A DNA stretch of 39,258 nucleotides from UBA4655 sp044337015. GTDB lineage: Bacteria > Planctomycetota > Planctomycetia > Pirellulales > UBA1268. Where the stretch lies: positions 1-39,258 of the forward strand of contig JBIIOJ010000003.1 of the NCBI GenBank assembly GCA_044337015.1. Reading direction: 5' to 3'. The notes under the pieces were generated by a model, which saw only the letters and a program-made list of their open reading frames with translations, was not told the DNA's origin and made no database searches. Shown piece by piece: positions 8,836 through 16,241 of this stretch. Position 1 is the first letter of the stretch. Every line of letters begins with the position of its first letter. The translations under genes were made by a program, and so were the position numbers.

Positions 8836-9705
8836 ATGGAGGAGACCGGCTCACGACGACGCGTCATGGCGGGCCTTCTCGCCGCGACTCTGACGCTGTT
8901 CGCGGGATCGCCGCTCGTCGCCGAGGAACGGACCGTCCGGCTGCGTTATGCCTTCACGTCGGGCGAGAAGCTCACGATGGAGGTGGAGCACCGCGCCGTG
9001 ACCGATACGACGATCTCCGGAGCGAGGCAGTCGGTGGAGACCTCGACCGACTCCCGCAAGATCTGGACCGTCGTCGACGTGGAGGACGACGGCAGCACGA
9101 CGCTCGAGAACTCCGTCGACGGGGTATCGATGACCTCGCGGTCGAGCGACCGCGGAGAGCTCCGCTGGAAGAGCGGCGACGGCACGCCTCCCCCGCCCGG
9201 TTACGAGGGTGTGGCCGAGAGCCTCGGTGTGCCACTCTCCCGGACCGTGATCGACGCCTTCGGTCGCATCCTCAAGCGGCAGGATCTCCGGCCGGCGGCC
9301 GCCTCGAATACGGGCGATTTCCCGGTGGTGCCGCTGCCCGACCATCCGGTGAAGGTTGGCGACGAGTGGACCGTGCCACAGGAGGTGGTCGTCGAGGTGC
9401 CCAACGGCCCGAGACGGGCGGTGAAGACGCGGCTCCGCTACCGCCTCGCGGCGGTCGAGGACGGCCTCGCGAAGATCGATGTCGACACGACGGTCCTGAC
9501 GCCCGTCGACGACCCGCGGCTGGAGGCTCGCCTCCTCGAGCGGATCTGGGACGGCCGCATCCTCTTCGACATCGCCCGCGGACGGGTGGACCGTCGCACC
9601 ACCGGCACCGACCGCCACGTCGTCGGCTTCAGCGGACCCCAGTCGAGCATCCACTACAAGGCCAAGCTCGACGAACGCCTCGTCGACACGACGAAGGCCG
9701 AGTGA
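8836..9705 (+). CDS. Secreted protein of unknown function
   Basis: About 289 aa, starting at ATG 8836 with GAGGAG at 8825-8830. The N-terminus is a signal peptide: Arg-rich n-region (SRRR), hydrophobic VMAGLLAATLTLFAG, and probable cleavage after SPLVA. The mature part is rich in beta-strand-like stretches (LRYAFTSGEKLTMEVEHR, HPVKVGDEWTVPQEV, RLRYRLAAVEDGLAKIDV) and resembles planctomycetal secreted proteins in which a KVGDEW-type motif precedes a repeated beta sheet. I do not recognise a named enzyme family. It follows nadK after 32 bp and is probably in the same transcript. Its stop is only 24 bp from the dnaA stop on the other strand. Confidence 0.85.
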   Translation: MEETGSRRRVMAGLLAATLTLFAGSPLVAEERTVRLRYAFTSGEKLTMEVEHRAVTDTTISGARQSVETSTDSRKIWTVVDVEDDGSTTLENSVDGVSMTSRSSDRGELRWKSGDGTPPPPGYEGVAESLGVPLSRTVIDAFGRILKRQDLRPAAASNTGDFPVVPLPDHPVKVGDEWTVPQEVVVEVPNGPRRAVKTRLRYRLAAVEDGLAKIDVDTTVLTPVDDPRLEARLLERIWDGRILFDIARGRVDRRTTGTDRHVVGFSGPQSSIHYKAKLDERLVDTTKAE

Positions 9706-9709
9706 CGGA

Positions 9710-9727
9710 CAGCCCCGAACCCCGGGG
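9710..9727. repeat. Short match to the end of the dispersed repeat
   Basis: The 24-bp gap between two convergent stops contains CAGCCCCGAACCCC, a 14-bp string also found at the terminus of the dispersed repeat (45-56 and near 34287-34300). It may be a remnant or a solo end; the CCCCGGGG core may also help terminate transcription from both sides. Confidence 0.3.
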
Positions 9728-9729
9728 AA

Positions 9730-11280
9730 TCACGAGCCCGTGCGGAGCAGGTCTTCGACGCGGCGGATCGCCTCGTCGGCATCCCAGCGGGCGTCGGCCA
9801 TCTGGAGTTGGGATCGGCTCGAAACCCATGAAGCGACGGTTTTGTGGGCGGCGATCACGGTCGAGTGGCTGCGACGGCCGAAGTAGCTGCCGATCTCCGT
9901 GAGGGCCGCCGGGGTGTGCTTCCGCGCGAGGAACATCGCGAGCATCCGCGGGTGGTTCACCCGCTTGGCCCGGCGGGAAGATTGCAGCGAGCCCGTCTCG
10001 AGGCCGAACGCGGAGCAGACCGCCTTCTCGATATCGGCGAGACGGACGCTGCGGACGCTTGCTCGCACGAGGTCGGCGAGCGATTCCTCCGCGAGTCCCC
10101 GGGTCACGGGGACGCCGAGCATGTGGCTCGTGGCCTCGAGCCGGTTCACGGCTCCGGCGAGTTCCCGGGCGGTCCGCGTCATGTGCGTCACGACGAACTC
10201 GACGACGTCTTCCGGCAACCGGAGCCGCTTGCGGTCGGCGATCGCGAGCACGATGCCGCGGCGAACCTCGGCATCTGGCGGGGCGATCCGGGCCGACATG
10301 CCGCCGGAGAGCCTCTGCACGAGGTCTTCCCCGAGGTCGCCGAGGTCGGCGATGTCACGGTCGCAGGAGACGACCAACTGCCGGCCCTGCCGCTGGAGGG
10401 CGTCGATGGTCTGCTGAAACTCCACCGTCGTCGCCCGCTTCCCGAGAAAGAACTGCAGGTCGTCGATGACGAGCAGGTCGACGTTGCGGCAGTTGCGGCG
10501 GAATGCCGGGAGCCCGCCACCATGAAGCGCCTGGAGGAAACTCGTGGTGAACTGCTCGGCCGAAAGGAACAACGCCGAGATGCCAGGATGGCGTTCCCGG
10601 GCCCGATGGCAGCAATGATCGAGCAGGTGCGTCTTTCCCACGCCGCTCGGCCCCTGGACCAGAAGAGGCGAAATTTCCCCGGGACGCTGCACCATGAGGT
10701 CGATCGCGGCGATCGCCATCCGGTTGCTCTCGCCGGCGATGAACGGGCCGAACCGAGGCCCCTGCTTGCGGCCGCTTCGAGGCACTGCTGGATCTCGAGA
10801 CACTGCTGGATCTCGAGACACTGCTGGATTCCGGGCGGGTTCCTCCTGGGCGGACTCCTTGGCCGCCGCGGACGCCGTCCGCTCCTCGCCGGCTGGTCGG
10901 GCCCCACGGCGTTGGACGGGGACGGCATTCACGGCGACTGCGACGGGTTCCCCGGTCTCAGCGTGGCTCTCGGCGGGCTTCGGAGTGGCTGCGTGCTCGG
11001 GACGGGCTTCAGCGGCAGCCGGCAGTGACTTGACCGATTCGGTATCGTCGCAGCGAAACAACACGCCTGCCTCCGCACCGCAGATCGACCTTGCCACCGC
11101 CTCCAACTCGCTCCTGAACGTCTTCCGGATCCAATCGAGCACGAACCCATCGCCCGATTCGACGACGATTCCGCATTCGATCAGACGGAGCCGAACAGAG
11201 CCCCCGAACCACACCTCGAAACGCTGCTGCCCGATCCTCGCTACGAGTTCCGATTCAACCGAAATCCCGCACGACGACAT
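9730..11280 (-). CDS. dnaA: Chromosomal replication initiator DnaA
   Basis: About 516 aa. Domain I is at the N-terminus (ARIGQQRFEVWFGGSVRL). Domain II is a long Ala/Pro/Glu-rich linker that includes a six-residue repeat (RDPAVS) at about residues 149-166, encoded by a 18-bp tandem repeat. Domain III is the AAA+ ATPase with Walker A GPSGVGKTHLL near residues 209-219 and Walker B LLVIDDLQFF. Domain IV holds the DNA-binding helix-turn-helix and signature RRSHSTVIAAHKTV near the C-terminus. Start chosen at ATG 11280 because GAGG lies 7 nt upstream; ATG 11295 is an alternative without a clear site. No dnaN, recF or gyrB is adjacent, so this dnaA sits outside the classic cluster. A consensus-like promoter (TTGACA-16-TACAAT) precedes it. 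Confidence 0.94.
   Translation of the reverse strand: MSSCGISVESELVARIGQQRFEVWFGGSVRLRLIECGIVVESGDGFVLDWIRKTFRSELEAVARSICGAEAGVLFRCDDTESVKSLPAAAEARPEHAATPKPAESHAETGEPVAVAVNAVPVQRRGARPAGEERTASAAAKESAQEEPARNPAVSRDPAVSRDPAVPRSGRKQGPRFGPFIAGESNRMAIAAIDLMVQRPGEISPLLVQGPSGVGKTHLLDHCCHRARERHPGISALFLSAEQFTTSFLQALHGGGLPAFRRNCRNVDLLVIDDLQFFLGKRATTVEFQQTIDALQRQGRQLVVSCDRDIADLGDLGEDLVQRLSGGMSARIAPPDAEVRRGIVLAIADRKRLRLPEDVVEFVVTHMTRTARELAGAVNRLEATSHMLGVPVTRGLAEESLADLVRASVRSVRLADIEKAVCSAFGLETGSLQSSRRAKRVNHPRMLAMFLARKHTPAALTEIGSYFGRRSHSTVIAAHKTVASWVSSRSQLQMADARWDADEAIRRVEDLLRTGS
10783..10834 (-). repeat. 18-bp in-frame tandem repeat in dnaA domain II
   Basis: CACTGCTGGATCTCGAGA is present at 10783-10800 and 10801-10818, with a diverging third copy from 10819. 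Because 18 is a multiple of three, it adds six-residue units to the flexible DnaA linker without breaking the frame. Confidence 0.9.
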
Positions 11281-11390
11281 CGCGGAGCCTCGCATCCATG
11301 CACGACCCGGCTTCCCTGCCGGCTTTCCCTCCTCAGCGGACGATCCTTCGAACGCGACGGCTGGTCACCGTCCGTCCGTGAGTGAGGCGG

Positions 11391-11418
11391 ATTGTAGGAG
11401 TGCTTGCAGTGCTGTCAA
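11391..11418 (-). promoter_or_regulatory. Promoter of dnaA
   Basis: On the minus strand a perfect TTGACA (11418-11413) is followed after 16 bp by TACAAT (11396-11391). This predicts a transcript start near 11384 and a leader of about 100 nt before ATG 11280. It is the best sigma-70-type promoter in the window. Confidence 0.7.
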
Positions 11419-11472
11419 ACCTCCACGCGTTCGCTTCGGGACCACGTCGCATGCCTCTTCAAACGCGATCGA

Positions 11473-11508
11473 TTTTCCGCGACTGCGGCGGTCGAAGACG
11501 GTGGAAAA
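11473..11508. promoter_or_regulatory. Two DnaA-box-like sites between dnaA and the PDZ gene
   Basis: Against the consensus TTWTNCACA, the minus-strand site at 11500-11508 (TTTTCCACC) has one mismatch and the plus-strand site at 11473-11481 (TTTTCCGCG) has two. They face each other and lie 55-90 bp upstream of the dnaA -35. Autoregulation by DnaA is possible. With only two imperfect boxes and no clear AT-rich unwinding element, I would not call this an origin. Confidence 0.3.
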
Positions 11509-11549
11509 CCTGTCCGGAGGCACCCTTCGTGCCGAACCCTGTCGCAACG

Positions 11550-11555
11550 TATACT
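11550..11555 (+). promoter_or_regulatory. Candidate -10 of the twin-PDZ gene
   Basis: TATACT at 11550-11555 matches five of six -10 positions and lies 34 bp before ATG 11589. The -35 is poor (TTCGTG at 11526-11531). Confidence 0.4.
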
Positions 11556-11588
11556 GCTGGCCGTAACTTCCTTTGAAGGGCGGCTCCC

Positions 11589-12656
11589 ATGACGGCGAAT
11601 TTCTCCATAAGCGGCCGATCTTTTCGCAGACTTCGGGACGGATTCCGATTCGCCGTGGCGGTCGTGATCTTCACCTTTCCATGCGACCGGGGCCGCGGGG
11701 AAGAGAATTCCTCGAAAGCCTTCGGGCCCCCGGGCTGGCTTGGGCTCGCGATCGACGATTCGCTCGTGCCCGGAAGGCTCGTCGTCGTCGAGGTCGACGC
11801 CTCCGGTCCGGCCGCCAAGTCGGGCGTGCGAGTGCAGGATATGGTGCTCGCGATCGACGGCGAGCCGACACTCGATGCAGAGCGTTTCGCCGCGGCGATC
11901 GCGACGATCGGTCCGGGTGACACCGTGCGGTTCTCCATCGGCAGGGGCGGCACGGTCGAGGAAATCACAATGACCGCCGACGATCCGCCCCCGGCCCCCC
12001 CTTCCCCGCCCCGTTCGTCATTCGGCCAGCCCCCTTCCCAGTTTCCAAGTGGGATCGACCCCGCAGCAACGACACTGGACCCCGCAGCCGCGGCCGCTGC
12101 TCCGCAGTCCGCAGGCGTGGTACCGCCCTCCGTGTCCGTGCCGGCGTTTTCCGAACCAAGGCCGTCCGAACTGAAACCGGCCCAGGATCGGTGGCAGGGC
12201 TCGATGGGCAGCGTCCCGCCCGCCCGAACGCCTCCGTCGGAAAGCGGCCGGGGCAAGACCGCGCTGGGAGTCAGGACCGTGCCAGTCGACCCGGTCGTTC
12301 AAGCCCGCTACAGCCTGCCCGAACCCATTGGGGCGCTCGTCGTCGGCCTCGTGGAAGACCTGCCCGCCTCCCGCGCCGGCCTGCCGACGGGGAGCGTGAT
12401 CGTGGCGTTCGACCGACAGCCCGTGCGTTCGCCGATGGAACTCACAAAGCTCGTCAGCGAGGGACCGACAGACCGGCCCGTGACGCTCGAGTACATCTTG
12501 CCGGGAGGTGAATCGAGGGCCGCCGATGTTTCGCTCGTGAGCGTGGCTGGCGCAGGAAACGGCATCAGTGCGGAGATCCACGAACTGCGTCGCGCGATCG
12601 AGTCGTTCACGAAGCGGCTCGACGAACTCGAAAGGCGAGCCATTGAGAACCGCTGA
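11589..12656 (+). CDS. Secreted twin-PDZ protein without a protease domain
   Basis: About 355 aa from ATG 11589, with GAAGGGCGG upstream. A short hydrophobic N-terminal segment (FAVAVVIFTF) suggests export or anchoring. PDZ domain 1 spans roughly residues 45-125 (LGLAIDDSL... GVRVQDMVLAIDGEP). A Pro/Ala/Ser-rich linker follows (about 130-225), then PDZ domain 2 (about 225-315: LGVRT... LPASRAGLPTGSVIVAFDRQPV), and a charged C-terminal helix likely to form a coiled coil (EIHELRRAIESFTKRLDELE). The layout resembles DegP/DegS-type PDZ pairs, but no trypsin-like domain is present in or beside the gene, so it is more likely an adaptor or scaffold. It is divergent from dnaA. A 19-bp tandem duplication covers its stop codon. 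Confidence 0.88.
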   Translation: MTANFSISGRSFRRLRDGFRFAVAVVIFTFPCDRGRGEENSSKAFGPPGWLGLAIDDSLVPGRLVVVEVDASGPAAKSGVRVQDMVLAIDGEPTLDAERFAAAIATIGPGDTVRFSIGRGGTVEEITMTADDPPPAPPSPPRSSFGQPPSQFPSGIDPAATTLDPAAAAAAPQSAGVVPPSVSVPAFSEPRPSELKPAQDRWQGSMGSVPPARTPPSESGRGKTALGVRTVPVDPVVQARYSLPEPIGALVVGLVEDLPASRAGLPTGSVIVAFDRQPVRSPMELTKLVSEGPTDRPVTLEYILPGGESRAADVSLVSVAGAGNGISAEIHELRRAIESFTKRLDELERRAIENR

Positions 12657-12681
12657 CGACCCTGAGAACCGCTGACGACCC
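12644..12681 (+). repeat. 19-bp tandem duplication over the PDZ gene stop codon
   Basis: TGAGAACCGCTGACGACCC (12644-12662) is repeated exactly at 12663-12681. The first copy holds the working TGA (12654-12656); the second places another CGCTGA just downstream. Confidence 0.9.
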
Positions 12682-12705
12682 TGTCGCGACCGACAGATTT
12701 CTCTA

Positions 12706-12734
12706 CTGACAATCCCGCGGGCGTAGTTCATACT
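12706..12734 (+). promoter_or_regulatory. Promoter of the bicarbonate (dab) cluster
   Basis: CTGACA (12706-12711) and CATACT (12729-12734) are spaced by 17 bp. Transcription would begin near 12741, just before the small signal-peptide ORF (GTG 12767) and 270 bp before the dabA GTG. No other promoter-like site was noticed between here and dabA. Confidence 0.55.
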
Positions 12735-12766
12735 CGATCGGTCCAGGAAATCTCTGGGACGGTTTC

Positions 12767-13102
12767 GTGACAGCCTGTCGCACAACTCTTTTGCTCACCG
12801 TGGTGGCGGCGACGTTGCTCGCCGGGCTCTTCAAGGCCGCCTCTGTTGACGACCAACGCGCGGGCGTTGGTCGGTCGCAGTCCTACGACCTCGACGCGGC
12901 GGCCCTTGAGAAGTCGGTCGATGTCGAGGTCGATGCCGACGACGACGGCTCCCATGACCGAGCGTGGGATTCCTTCGGCCCAACCGTAGCGCTGCCGGCG
13001 AAGGCCTCGAGTGGCCGACTCACACTCGCCCAGGCGGACGCCGCTCCGCGGCAGCCCCTTCTCGCGACCTCTTCCGTCCGCGGCCCTCCCTGCCGCGGTT
13101 GA
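12767..13102 (+). CDS. Small predicted secreted or membrane protein, hypothetical
   Basis: About 111 aa from GTG 12767. The N-terminus reads as a signal peptide or single membrane helix (TTLLLTVVAATLLAGLFKAA), followed by an acidic stretch (VDVEVDADDDG). Third codon positions are mostly G or C, as in the neighbouring genes. The ribosome site is weak. If dabA starts at GTG 13011 the two overlap by 92 bp; if dabA starts at ATG 13209 there is no overlap. I know of no family for it. It is the first ORF after the promoter, so it could be a leader protein of the cluster or a chance open frame. Confidence 0.4.
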   Translation: MTACRTTLLLTVVAATLLAGLFKAASVDDQRAGVGRSQSYDLDAAALEKSVDVEVDADDDGSHDRAWDSFGPTVALPAKASSGRLTLAQADAAPRQPLLATSSVRGPPCRG

Positions 13103-16100
13103 GCCTCCGGCGCCGCCCCACGCATCGGTCCGCGTGGATGCAGCGTCCGTTTTCCGGGGCGGCCGCGCGCCCGGATTCTTCGGCACACCACTGGACGTTT
13201 CCGCCCGCATGCCCTCCCTCGACGACAAACGCGACGAAGTGGCTCGGCTCATCGCCGAGGCGGCGAGATTCCTGCCGCCACAGGGGCCGATCGACGCGTT
13301 CGTCGCACAGAACACTCTGCAGGGCTTCGAGGACCTGCCATTCGAGGAGGCCGTCATCCGGGCGGCGACGCTCCATGACACGGAGCCCTTCCTTCCCGAG
13401 AGCCGCTACCGCGAAGAACTCGCCCGGGGCCGGATTCGCGCCGCCGACATCGACGCGGTACTCGCCGCGGACCTCGGCGACCGTCGGTTCGAACCCCTGG
13501 CCGGCGGCCGGATCACGCTCGGCGAACTCTGCCGCCAGATTCTCCTGCACGGCGTGCGGCTGGAGAGCGACGCCGCCGTCCGCTGGACGCTCACGGAGAG
13601 CCCGGCCATCGAGCGACTGCGGCCCGACCTCGACGAGACCGCGCGCGAGAGACTCATGGGCGTCGGCCACGCCGCCGGGGCGGCGACCGACATCGATGCC
13701 GAAAGGAACGTCACCAGCGAACTGTGGCATGCCTGCGTCGAGACAACGTCGCGGACCCGCCCTTCGGTCGTGCACGGCCGCCCGCCGGTCCGGCATCGCG
13801 ACCTGCTCCTCGCCGTCGATCCCTCGCTCGACACCGACGCCCTCGTGCATCCGCTGCTTATCCGTCTCGTGGCGGCGTATCTCGACCAGGGCGTGGCGGC
13901 GTGGGCGATGCCGGACCGGGATCGCGGCCTGCTGTCAGCCGTGGCGGACCTCGTGGGTCGCGGAGGCGTGCTGCCGGAGGGATGGACGCGGCCGCTGCCA
14001 GATCGCATGCGGGCGGTTTCCGCCGCGTGCGGTCCCGGACTGCCGCCCGAGTCGATCTCGCTCGACGTGATCGCAGCGGAGCTCGAGGTCCTGGGCATCC
14101 CGCGACCATCGTGGCCCGACCACATCGCTCGATCGCTCGTGGCGCTGCGTGGCTGGGCCGGCATGGTGCGGCAGCTGGAGATCCGCCCCGACCGCGCGCC
14201 GGTCGTCCGGTTGCCGGTCAGGCTCGCCGACTTCCTCGCGCTGCGACTCCTGCTCGACCGTGCGGCCACCGAGTGGGCGCTCGGGCGTCGTGGCTTCCCG
14301 ATCGCCGCTGACGGTGCCGGCGACACCGGCCTCGGTGCGGCATGGGTCGAACTCCGCGACCGCCATCCTCCGCGACGTGGGCCGGGCAGCCTGGCCCGTG
14401 GGCTATTGCTTCACCAAGTATCGCAGCTCGTGGGGCTCACCCCGGCGGACATCCAGTCGCTCGACGACGACGATCTCGTCGATCTCGAGCGGGCGATCGC
14501 CGCCTTCGACGCGGTCTCGCGACGGCGACTCTTCCACATCGCCTACGAGCGGCGGCACGCGACCGAGGTGCTCGACGCACTGGCCGCGCATGCCACCACC
14601 GGCAACGCCTCGCGGAGCGGCCGGCCCCGGGTGCAGGCGGTGCTGTGCATCGACGACCGCTGCGAGTCGTTCCGACGCTATCTCGAGGAGGCGGATCCCG
14701 CGGTCGAGACCTTCGGTGCGGCCGGATTTTTCTCCGTGCCGATGTACTACCGCGGCATCGATGACTGGCACACGATCCCGCTCTGCCCGATCGTGATTCG
14801 TCCAGCGCACACCGTGACCGAGGTGCCCAAGGAAGGAGCGGCGGCGCTCAACCGCCGAAGGCAGTCGCGGCGGCGACTGCTCGCACGACTTCGCGGCGGC
14901 GCGGAAAGCGGCAGCCGCACGCTCTTCCGCGGAGGCCTGTTCACGTCGATCGGCGGAGCGCTCGCGGCCGTGCCGCTCGTGGCCCGGGTCGTCTTCCCGC
15001 GGCTCACGGCCCGCGCCGCGAGTCATGCCGCCGACGTCGCCCGGCGTGGGATCCGCACGCGACTGGAGCTGTTGCGGCAGGTCGATGTCCGCCTGCCCGA
15101 TGGCACCCTCGCCGGCTTCGAGGTCGCCGAGATGGCGGCCATGGTCCGTCGCCTACTGGAGGACATCGGGCTCACGCGAGGGTTCGCGCCGCTCGTTGCC
15201 GTGATCGGCCACGGCTCGACGAGCCTCAACAACCCGCACGAAAGCGCCTACGATTGCGGAGCCTGCGGCGGCGGCCGCGGTGGCCCCAACGCCCGGGCAT
15301 TCGCGCTGATGGCCAACGACCCGGCCGTCCGCACGGCGCTCGCGGCCGGCGGACTGGAGATCCCCACCCACACGGTGTTCCTGGGCGGCATGCTCGACAC
15401 CTGCACGAGCCGCGTGCAGTGGTTTGATCTCGATCGCGTTCCGCCCAGCCACGCCGAGGCCTTGTCGCGCTGGCTGGCCGATTGCACCCGCGCCGGATCG
15501 CTCGACGCCCGGGAGCGATGCCGCCGGTTCGATTCGGTGCCGCTCGACGTGTCGCCCGACGAAGCGCTTCGCCGCGTCGAGGGACGAGCCGGTGACCTCG
15601 CCCAGGTGCGGCCCGAGTACGGCCATGCGACCACCGCCGTCTGCATCGTCGGCCCGCGGAGCCTGACCCGCGGCCTCTACCTCGACCGCCGCGCGTTCCT
15701 GGTTTCCTACGATCCGTCCGCCGACGCCGACGGTGCGGTCCTCGAGCGGTCGCTCGCGGCGGTGGGGCCCGTCTGCGGCGGCATCAACCTCGCCTACCTG
15801 TTCTCCCGCGTCGATCCAGTGGGCTACGGCGCCGGCACGAAGCTGCCGCACAACATCACGGGGCTCATCGGCGTCATGGACGGTCATTGCAGCGACCTGC
15901 GGACCGGTCTGCCGCTGCAGGGCGTCGAGATCCACGAGCCGGTGAGGCTCCTGCTCGTGATCGACGCGCCCACGGACCGCATCCGCGACGCGATCGGCCG
16001 CTTGCCCGCGGTGCGGCGACTTGTCGAGAACCAGTGGGTGCGCACCGTGGCACGTGATCCGGCAACCGGTCGGCTGGCCACGTTCTCTGCGACGAACGGC

Positions 16101-16241
16101 GGCAGGTTCGTGCCTTACGAGCCCGAGAGCCTCACGATCGCGACGGCACCTGACTCGACCTCCTGGTATCGCGGCCGTCGCGACAACGTCCCGCCAGCCC
16201 GGATCATCGCCGGCTCGATCACCCCGGACACCGCACCATGA
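13011..16241 (+). CDS. dabA: DabA (DUF2309/UPF0753), inorganic carbon transporter catalytic subunit
   Basis: Peripheral membrane protein with a beta-carbonic-anhydrase-like zinc site. In characterised DAB systems it is thought to hydrate CO2 to bicarbonate in one direction, driven by cation flow through its DabB partner. The N-terminal family block is seen (FLPPQGPIDAFVAQNTLQGFEDLPFEEA without a break). The zinc-site residues are all present: Cys546 and Asp548 in VLCIDDRCE, His734 in VIGHGST, and Cys749 in DCGACGG. The His-to-Cys spacing of 15 equals that reported for Halothiobacillus neapolitanus DabA (C351, D353, H524, C539). Length is 1076 aa from GTG 13011, which has GAAGG 6 nt upstream; ATG 13209 (about 1010 aa) begins nearer the conserved part but has no ribosome site. 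Its TGA overlaps the next ATG (ATGA, 16238-16241). Confidence 0.93.
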   Translation: MADSHSPRRTPLRGSPFSRPLPSAALPAAVEPPAPPHASVRVDAASVFRGGRAPGFFGTPLDVSARMPSLDDKRDEVARLIAEAARFLPPQGPIDAFVAQNTLQGFEDLPFEEAVIRAATLHDTEPFLPESRYREELARGRIRAADIDAVLAADLGDRRFEPLAGGRITLGELCRQILLHGVRLESDAAVRWTLTESPAIERLRPDLDETARERLMGVGHAAGAATDIDAERNVTSELWHACVETTSRTRPSVVHGRPPVRHRDLLLAVDPSLDTDALVHPLLIRLVAAYLDQGVAAWAMPDRDRGLLSAVADLVGRGGVLPEGWTRPLPDRMRAVSAACGPGLPPESISLDVIAAELEVLGIPRPSWPDHIARSLVALRGWAGMVRQLEIRPDRAPVVRLPVRLADFLALRLLLDRAATEWALGRRGFPIAADGAGDTGLGAAWVELRDRHPPRRGPGSLARGLLLHQVSQLVGLTPADIQSLDDDDLVDLERAIAAFDAVSRRRLFHIAYERRHATEVLDALAAHATTGNASRSGRPRVQAVLCIDDRCESFRRYLEEADPAVETFGAAGFFSVPMYYRGIDDWHTIPLCPIVIRPAHTVTEVPKEGAAALNRRRQSRRRLLARLRGGAESGSRTLFRGGLFTSIGGALAAVPLVARVVFPRLTARAASHAADVARRGIRTRLELLRQVDVRLPDGTLAGFEVAEMAAMVRRLLEDIGLTRGFAPLVAVIGHGSTSLNNPHESAYDCGACGGGRGGPNARAFALMANDPAVRTALAAGGLEIPTHTVFLGGMLDTCTSRVQWFDLDRVPPSHAEALSRWLADCTRAGSLDARERCRRFDSVPLDVSPDEALRRVEGRAGDLAQVRPEYGHATTAVCIVGPRSLTRGLYLDRRAFLVSYDPSADADGAVLERSLAAVGPVCGGINLAYLFSRVDPVGYGAGTKLPHNITGLIGVMDGHCSDLRTGLPLQGVEIHEPVRLLLVIDAPTDRIRDAIGRLPAVRRLVENQWVRTVARDPATGRLATFSATNGGRFVPYEPESLTIATAPDSTSWYRGRRDNVPPARIIAGSITPDTAP

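Noticed and set aside
11281..11588. Chromosome origin (oriC) next to dnaA
   Set aside because: Only two imperfect DnaA boxes and no AT-rich unwinding stretch; kept only as a possible regulatory region.
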